Below, one piece after another: positions 56,560-64,000 of a DNA stretch of 64,000 bases. The position numbers and the translations under genes are program-made. The notes below the pieces were generated by a model, which did no database searches, was not told where the DNA came from, and worked only from the letters and a program-made list of their open reading frames with translations. The stretch is from Berberis thunbergii (Eukaryota; Streptophyta; Magnoliopsida; Ranunculales; Berberidaceae): contig QNQO01000805.1 in the NCBI GenBank assembly GCA_003290165.1, positions 310,001-374,000 on the forward strand. The letters are read 5' to 3'. Within the stretch, counting starts at the first letter, position 1; every line of letters starts with the position of its first letter.

Positions 56560-58246
56560 TGTTTCATAACAAGGTCGCCACTTACAACACTAAAAATAGC
56601 TAAAAGACACCTAACAACTTAATTAAGTAAATAATGAGGGATTGAATTTTTTAATTAAATTATGAAAATAACTACAAAAAAATACTATAAATATAACAAA
56701 ACTAAAGGGATAACAAAGATGATAAATTAGCTAAGGGTCTATCTTCACACACCAAACATATGCTTATAAATCAATATTCAATAATCACTTGCTAACACGT
56801 GAGAGACAATGCTCAAGATTAACCTTAATCAACACTGCATTAATCTTATTATTTTTTCAAGTTCGTTGAATTAAATTTAGCGTTGCTTTCAAATTATTCT
56901 GATCATGCTATCTAATCAGGAATCGCAAGTTAGATGAACAATCCAAGATCATTAAGTTTTGCGGAAAATATAAATACTGACTAGACAATTACACGTATGA
57001 TCAACATCTTGTTCTTACCTAGGTTTTTACTTAAAACCAATGTTCCTTGGTATATATTACTTATGAGTACAAGATTGTAACGATTATGTGAAATTCTTCT
57101 ATACTCTAGCCCCAGATCCTAGCATGTTTACTAAGTTTGTCACCTTAACAAACATACAAAAAAAGTTTTCTATAAAGTAGTTAAGTAAAACATAATCACT
57201 AATAGCAAGGAAAATTAAATTCAATTAATTTATATAACACATGTTCGGGGCTTCGAATCCACCCCTAGCTAAGAGGAGTTTAGCTAGACATATTAATCAT
57301 GTTCGAATAGCAATACATAATTAAATATCAAACTAAAAATAAGATAGTGGGCAAAAGAAGCAAAACACTGTCGCCATGCGTGGTCCGTGGTGGTGCAAAA
57401 AAGAGTTGGGGTGCGGATAGCAGAGAGAAAGAGAAATAAATCTTTTCCTCCTCCTTCCTCACGATCTTCCCTCTTCCTCCTTACGATATCTGTTTCTGTT
57501 GCTTTGGTTGTGTGCGTGACGAGAGACTGAGAGAGATGAAACAGGCGATGGTGGTCGATGCTTGCTGTTGTGAGGATGGGTGATGATGATAATGAGTGGA
57601 CAAAAAAGAAGGGAGGAGGTCGACTGCTTGAGTGGAGAGAGACTGTGCGGGAGAGAGATCTAGTTGGTGGAAGTGAAGATAAAAGAAGATGGAGCCGATG
57701 GATGGCAAATGGACAGGGGTTGTTGTTGGTGATTGTTTACTGCAGCGAAGATGATGAAGGTAGAATGGAGGCTTGTTGCGGCTGCGATGAGGGATGCGTC
57801 GATGGGTTAGGGTTCCTGATTTGCAATTGATGGGTTTGATGGTGATGATGGAAGAAGGGACTGTGTGATTGCGATGAGGGGTTTACGATGATGATGAGGC
57901 TGTGGATGGGTGGAAGAGGAGGTTGTGGTTGGAATGCGAGGAAGAGGAGGCTTGTTGCGGCTATGGTGAGAAGGTTGTGGATGAATGATTTTACCAAAGC
58001 AAGGTATCATCCCTTTTATAATTGTTTTCTCCTCGGTTTCCTTCCTTGCGTGGTTTCCTTTTGCAATCAGTATTTCTAAATTGTTAATTTGCTTAACTTA
58101 GCTTCTATTTTGGAATCTTGTAATTTGAAATCTACACAAACATGAAAATAACAATTAGTACCATAATTAACAAGTAATAGCCAAAAATACATAAAGAAAT
58201 ATGGTACTAAAAATAGCCTAAAAATCAATCCAAGTGATTGGGTGCA
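56560..58246 (-). repeat. 3' LTR of the minus-strand Athila-like element
   Basis: On the minus strand the block begins TGCACCCAATCACTTGG (58246) and ends GTTATGAAACA (56560), giving TG...CA ends over 1687 bases. A purine tract GAAAAAGAAAAGAG precedes it directly. Inside, ATTATAAAAGGGATG near 58010 is a TATA-like promoter word followed by a CT/CAC-rich leader, and GGGGTGGATTCGAAGCCCC lies near 57250. The frames at 57481-58079 follow this low-complexity leader and are not genes. The partner LTR would be outside the window. Confidence 0.6.
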
Positions 58247-58263
58247 CTCTTTTCTTTTTCACT
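58247..58263 (-). other. Polypurine tract of the Athila-like element
   Basis: On the minus strand GTGAAAAAGAAAAGAG abuts the LTR start at 58246, the correct place for plus-strand priming. Confidence 0.6.
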
Positions 58264-59755
58264 GATTGTTTGGTAAAATCACTCTTCCTAGTCTAGTTAT
58301 ATGTGAGAGGATTGATGTAAAAGGGAAACAAATAGCTCACATATAATATAACAAGAAATAAATGCATTTTCTGACAATTTTTTTTTGTTTTCAGATATAG
58401 GATCTCATGGAAGGAATGCTACTACTTGAATGCAAGAACGAGTGACACCATATGCTCATACCTCATTCGAATCTTCACATCGTGACATTGCAAGACATAC
58501 TCAATCAAAAGGTCTTAATTCATGCTGTAATGAGGCCAGGGGTCAAGGGAAGAGAAAGAACGGATAAGGAAATTACAAATGGCTTAAAGAAATGATGAAA
58601 ACATGCAATAAGATTAGAGACATTAACAAGAAATCACACGGTTCAAGACATAAGTAGGAAAATGAAGAGATGACCCATTAATAATGAAGAGTTTCAGCCA
58701 TTATTTTGTATCTACTCCATGAAAAGAACTAGACTATCTGTATGTTATTGAAATACTGAATGAATATACACAAGGACTTGTTTCCCTTCTGTAATTTTGT
58801 ACCTTTATTTTAAACTATTTCTTCTTGAACTGTTTACCACAAGGGTCTTCCCTCACATTTGCTTTTCAACGTACTTTGAACCACAATAAAGTCTGCAAAT
58901 CAAATTAAGCTCCACTATTCTAATTAGGTTAGGGATATAAAACAAGGGTAATGAAACAAAAGGCTTAATAACAGGCTCAATGGAGTTAATCTAAAGGAAA
59001 TATATCATGGATAAGACTTATTTGGCAATGGTGGAAACTAGGTGTCTTTATCATGTTAAGCATATTATGCAATTCAATATGATGTTTTGAACAAAATTAA
59101 TACAAGCTCTAGTATTTAATCCTTAATTATGAAAGCAATTCAAGTAGCAACCAAAACAAATAAAATTAAAATCATGCAACGAATTATTATTGACAAAATA
59201 AATGAAAGATGACATAACTAAAAACTCTCAAAATCAAAAGAACAATAGACTCAAAACTCACATACAGATTATAATGAGTTAAATTTAATTAAGCATGCTA
59301 CGAATACCAATTACTCAGTTGATTACATGTGAATTTACATATGATAGCCATGAATAAGCCTTAACCAAATAATAATATTAGATCTTAAATCATGTTTATA
59401 AATCACCTTAAAGTCATGCAATTAAAAATCAAATCTCATCATTGTGTTGGAAAGTATCCTAAGACTCAAAACAACTATAAATTTTTTATTTATTTTTAAT
59501 TCTTATGACACTAATACCAACAAATAAAATTAAAAGCAACATATTTTTTTTAATGGACTGACAATTTTTATTTTTTTTAAAATTTTTTTAAAATAAGAAC
59601 AACGTTTGTTCCCCCCACACTTAACCTAACATTATCCTCAATGTTAATAGATTATAGCACATGCAATGAAAGATTTAAAAAGAGGAAAACAAACTACTAA
59701 CAAACAAAAGCAAAAATAACGAAAAGAAAATAAAGCAATAGAGAAAACAAATCTG
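58264..59755 (-). other. Long non-coding spacer of the Athila-like element
   Basis: About 1.5 kb without open frames lies between integrase and the 3' LTR. The minus strand near 59640-59605 has the phrase GAGGATAATGTTAGGTTAAG then TGTGGGGGGAAC, a recurring feature of Athila spacers. Athila elements often carry an env-like frame here; none survives in this copy. Confidence 0.5.
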
Positions 59756-60297
59756 ATTGGGTTGCCTCCCAAAAAGCGTTTGTTTTAACGTCGTGCAGCC
59801 TGACGATATCTCCAATTAATCCTCAGAATAAGTGAGAACATGGAGTGATACGTCCTCCATGTTATGTTCCACAAATGACTCATAATAGGGCTTAAGTTGA
59901 TGTCCATTCACTTGAAACTCATTTCCAGTTGTGACACTTTTCACCTGTATAGCACCATGAGGAAACACATTAGTAACAATGAAATGGCCAACCCATCTAG
60001 AACGTAACTTACCGGGAAAAAGTTTAAGGCGTGACTGAAAAAGTAAGACTTTTTTAGCCCACAACAAAAGTCTTTCCACGGATCATGCGATCATGAAAAA
60101 CTTAAGTTTTCTCCTTATAAATCATGGCACTCTCATATGCGTCATTTCAAATTTCTTCAAGCTCGTTCAGCTGCAATTTTCTATGAAGGCCAGCATCATC
60201 AATGTTCATAATGAAAATCTTAATTGCCCAATGCGCCCTATGTTCTAGCTCAACCAGTAAATGACACCGTTTCGCATATATAATCCGAAAGAGAGAC
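59756..60297 (-). pseudogene. Integrase C-terminal part of the Athila-like element
   Basis: The minus strand from 60292 reads FRIIYAKRCHLLVELEHRAH, AIKIFIMNIDDAG and RKLQLNELEEI, then after a break [20 protein letters not shown] and [14 protein letters not shown], and finally [11 protein letters not shown]. This is the conserved order after the DDE core in Athila-type integrases. The end is followed by GGGAGGCAACCCAA at about 59760-59773, a phrase typical of Athila just past pol. A stop and a frameshift near 60090-60160 break it. The 5' portion continues at 63401, across the inserted solo LTR. Confidence 0.85.
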
Positions 60298-63200
60298 TGT
60301 AATACCCGCCAAATCACTTACCAATATAATTTTATTATCTTAGGAATTAATAATATTTATTTATTGGTAATGTTTATTAATTGGTAATTACTACAAATAG
60401 TTATATATTTTATAATTTTAATTTAGGACCTAGGTTTAGGTTGGTGGTGGGTAAGAGATGAGTGATGCTTGTGTTTAGCTAAACAAACCCTAATTAAAAA
60501 CTAATTTAAAAGAAACCCTAGCCTCCTTTTCCCTTTGAATACACACACAAAAGAAAAGAAAAAACCTACATAGAAGAAAAGGAGGCGAAGAGAAAAAGTT
60601 TGCTTCAACTTTGTTATTTTCGACAAAATATTGAGTTAAACTCTATCGAATTATTCAATCTTTGATATTGATTATTATTTGATTTTTTTTATTATTCAAC
60701 TGATTAAGATTAGGGTTTAATACAAATATAAATCCTAAAATTTAATTTTTTATTGTATTTTCGTAAGAATTAGATGAGTTGAAAGAGAAAACTTAAAACT
60801 AGGTTTTTACTTAAATCTCGTAATAAAGACAGCTTTGTGCAATCTTAGTAGTTTTAGTGGATCAATACATTTTAGAGGTCATATTACTTTCAAATTAAAT
60901 CCGTAGATTCATAACACACGTATGAAAAACATACCGTTGGTTTGGAGTTCATCCAACGCTTAGATCTCACTCGAGGTAGAGAAAAATGTCACTGATCCAA
61001 TTTTAGAAACCCTTGTATAACAAAATTTTAGTAGTAGAAGTTAGTAAATGATTTTCCCATCTCTTATATTAATTATGTGAATTTAATAATGTTTGGTTTA
61101 TGGGTTACATCTAAAAATTGTGAGTTCTATTCGACAATGCCTTGCATGATAAATTCCCATGGTAGGTGTGACATTAGATTTTCTTAGCAGATCATGTTTA
61201 TGGAGTTGTAACAACTACCTTTCCAATGAATATCTTTAGAACAATCATACAATCATTTGTTTGTGTTTGTGGGTTGTGTTTTTACTGATGTAATTGGTAC
61301 TTGATGGAAGCACTACAATATCTTTGCCTAAATAAACATTGTTTTGAATAAAAAAATTGCAATTAGGGATTATATAGTTCATAATGCCAGCGTTAGGGTC
61401 CTGATTATAACTACCCATTGCATTACTTGTTTTTGACTTGAAGGAAACTTGCTATAAAAAAAAAGGGCTTAAACTTAGCCCAGAGTATCTCTCCATCTAG
61501 TTCATATACTAGCAGCATTGATTGCACACTTCTCACCTTACAACAATTCATACATGAGCTTGTTAGCTATATGATTAAGTGGTTGGAAGGTGTAGTGTAT
61601 TCTAATAAGGCAACGATGTATTATCAATAAGGCATCACTGTATTACCTTTTGGGTCTAAGCACATCTTATATAGAAGTTGATCAAGTACTTATCATTTGG
61701 ATAATGTTTTCATGTATATTGTTCTTATATGACCTTATACGGGTAGTATTTTTTTCATACAGTACGAACATATCTTATATAATATGAGTGTATCTTATAT
61801 AGAAGTTGATCAAGTACTTATCATTTTGAATTTTTGATAATGTTTTCATGTGCATGGTTATGCTTATGGTGACAGGGTTAGTCATACCTAGGGATCATGT
61901 TTTTATCTAATGGGGCTAATTAGCATGCTATGTGGTTTTAGCTACGAGGTTCATTTTGGGTGTGCTTGAGTTTCACCATGTAAATAAACTTGGGTATTAG
62001 TAGTGTTAAGTAAGTTAGTATTTGTAATTTTACGTTATGACTTGAAATATGTGGTTTGTATGTGATCATATGATAAACTTGCATTTGATTGATGTGCAAA
62101 TTGTCTTGCTAAGGAGTATCATTATATGGAATGGGTTTGATCCCTGTTTTCTGTTATGAAAAAAAAATTATTTATAAAAATGTTATCTTTTTCCCCAAAA
62201 GAAATAGTGAATATTTGTGGTTGATGTGTTTATGGTTGACAAAGTGTCATCGTAAAATTGTTTTGAGGATTAATTGATTTTTTATGCTCTTTTCCACAAC
62301 TCCGAAAAAAAAGTGAAAAAAAAAGAATTTTTTTGTATACAGACTTGCTTGTATACGTGTGATATAATTTTAGGTATGCAGACTTGCTTGCATATCGGTA
62401 CGTCGTTCCATGTGAGTTCGGTAGTACATGTAGTATTTAGGAAATGCTTGCCATGGATCAAACTTTGGGTAAGATGATATGTTCCTCGATGTGGCACCCC
62501 ATTTGGAACATGTACGCTCCGAGTGGTTTCGAAGGCAAGGGAGACACACTTGGGTAAGGTGTGTTCGACACAAGGAGGGTAGTGCGATTGTGAAAAAGAA
62601 GCGAAATTTTTATTTATGTGCATGATTGCCTTAATGGAAGAAACTAAATACTCACTCGATTTTAGAATGAGAACTACATGTCTTCCTTCAGGGTAAAATG
62701 TATTTGGTTGACCTTTAAATAATGGTGATTATGAGTATGATCTGTATTTATTTGAAAATAATCGAACTAATGAGGAGCGATAAATTAGAAATTTTATTCA
62801 TTTATTTCTAAAACATTCTGTACAGGATGATAAGTCTACTAACATTTTTTTTTGTCAAACTTACAACGTCCGACATTCACTTTGTAAGTGTTGGTAAAAT
62901 AAATATATATTTTAAGTATGATAGAACTTTGTAGTATGACATATTTTCCTCATGGAGGAATTACCAATTAGTGACGTGTTATTTATTGTGTTGGAACATT
63001 TCATGTTAAAGCATGTAACATATTTTATTTATAAGGAAATTGAGATTACTCACACCAGCTACCTCGCTGATTCAAGTAAGTTTATGCATCTTGGGTACGT
63101 TCTTATTGCAACGTAGCCATTTAGCCTTTCACAGGTTTAAAGATTTATTAGCAGCATTACTGGAGTTTCATTAGTAGGGCTAGCAACGTAAGAGTTTCAT

Positions 63201-63395
63201 GGTTAGATTTTTTTTTTTTTTTTTGAAAGGCATGGTTAGATTATTTTTAGTTTGTTTTAATTTTCTAAATTATGTTTTAGTTATTGTTGCTAATTGTTTA
63301 TGTTGTTATTGAATTTTCACGTCCCGAGTTTGGGGAAATGGATAATCCTATGTGGATTTTAGGATTTTCGTTTTTTCGAAAATCGGGGCGTGATA
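60298..63395. mobile_element. Solo-LTR-like insertion (3.1 kb) inside the Athila integrase, 5-bp TSD
   Basis: The 3098-base segment starts TGTAATACCCGCCAAATC and ends AAATCGGGGCGTGATA. It is flanked by the 5-base duplication GAGAC (60293-60297 and 63396-63400). If one GAGAC and the segment are mentally removed, the integrase frame runs through without a break. No gag, protease, RT or integrase frame lies within, so it is best read as a single long LTR left after recombination between two LTRs. Terminal TA instead of CA implies a mutated end. Orientation cannot be fixed without a reference; the start CCTAG and leader-like words near 60480-60560 suggest plus. A long MITE is less likely because inverted terminal repeats are very short. 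Confidence 0.75.
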
Positions 63396-63400
63396 GAGAC

Positions 63401-64000
63401 ATCCCTATAAATGTTTTATATGTTGTTTGATATGCCCATAAAGCATCATCAAGTTGCATGTTCCAGTCTTTGCAAGTGGGTTTTACTGTCTTTTCAAGTA
63501 TTCCCTTGATTTCATGATTTGAAGCTTCGGCTTATCCACTTGTTTGGGGATGATAAGGTGTCGAAACCTTATGTGTGCCATTGTATTTCTTAAGCAAAGC
63601 TTCAATTGTACGGTTGCAAAAGTGGGAACCTCCATCATTTATAATCACTCGCGGCATTCCAAACCTTACAAAAATGTTAGAACGAAAAAACTTTGCAACA
63701 ACTTTGGAATCATCAGTACGGGTGGCTTTTGCTTCCACCCACTTTGAAACATAATCAACAACAAGCAATATATAAATGAAACCATTAGAAGAAGGAAATG
63801 GACCCATGAAATCAATACCCCATAAATCGAAAATTTTCACACTATATATAGGATGTTGTGCCATTTGATCTCTAGGGCCTAAGTTACATGCTCTTTGACA
63901 TCGGTCACAAGTCATGCAAAATAATTTGGCATCCTTAAATAAAGTGGGCAAATAAAATCCACATTCTAAAACCTTACAAGTTGTTCTTTGAGTTCCACAG
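63401..64000 (-). pseudogene. Integrase zinc-binding and DDE core of the Athila-like element, partial
   Basis: The minus-strand frame enters at the right edge of the window (CGTQRTTCKVLECGFYLPTL) and includes FCMTCDRCQRACNLG of the HHCC zinc region. It continues into the catalytic core: FDLWGIDFMGPFPSS, VDYVSKWVEAKATRTDDSKV, and VIINDGGSHFCNRTIEALL, with VSTPYHPQTSG after. The core then stops at 63532-63534 and continues in frame to the insertion at 63395. The family is the Athila/Tat branch of Ty3/gypsy, distinct from the chromovirus at 19437. The element extends beyond the window. Confidence 0.9.

Noticed and set aside
57481..58079. Several overlapping frames on both strands
   Set aside because: They arise from low-complexity leader sequence of an LTR and show no domain.
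1..64000. tRNA, rRNA or organellar insertions
   Set aside because: I looked for tRNA cloverleaf words, conserved rRNA segments and chloroplast or mitochondrial genes, and saw none beyond the primer-binding site.

Overview
The window reads as nuclear DNA of a flowering plant, most likely a eudicot. It is AT-rich, the host genes carry GT-AG introns, one gene is a phage-type organellar RNA polymerase, and the space between is filled with plant-type mobile elements (Ty3/gypsy chromovirus, Athila-like gypsy, RTE and L1 LINEs, hAT-type and long-inverted-repeat DNA elements). There are no bacterial operons, CRISPR arrays, rRNA or recognisable tRNA genes. Only two host genes are convincing.

Layout. 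1-9.7 kb: gene-poor DNA with a decayed L1 fragment, small tandem duplications and a 23 C / 23 A homopolymer junction. 9.7-10.8 kb: a complete non-autonomous hAT element with a perfect 8-base target duplication. 11.9-13.1 kb: an intact F-box/FBA gene. 14.9-15.0 kb: an 80-base 5'-truncated RTE LINE with a 10-base target duplication. 16.9-17.8 kb: an inverted-repeat element. 19.4-24.9 kb: a full-length but broken Ty3/gypsy chromovirus inside a CAC-rich tract. 25-31 kb: remnants of hAT, a coiled-coil transposon-like pseudogene and an LTR-like segment.

33.4-56.5 kb holds RPOT1 (RPOTm type), the single-subunit T7-like RNA polymerase that transcribes the mitochondrial genome. I resolved it into 19 coding exons giving 975 residues with every catalytic residue in place. 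The gene spans 22 kb because its introns contain L1 fragments (introns 1, 6 and 9), a hAT MITE (intron 1), a non-autonomous LTR element (intron 9), and a hAT fragment, an RTE LINE and a long-TIR element (intron 11). One intron is of the GC-AG class. The promoter carries a G-box and a telo-box. The open frame extends 72 codons upstream of the first in-frame ATG without a stop, so the true N-terminus is open.

56.6-64 kb is a minus-strand Athila-like gypsy element that begins about 40 bases beyond the RPOT1 poly(A) signal. Its integrase frame is split by a 3.1-kb solo-LTR-like insertion flanked by the 5-base duplication GAGAC; the element runs off the right edge.

I did not find a convincing undescribed biological system. 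The most informative observations concern RPOT1 (upstream open frame, uORF, GC-AG intron, transposon load), the nested retroelements, and an LTR pair in which only one copy expanded a 7-base microsatellite. All assignments are from reading sequence and remembered family features; no database search was run.
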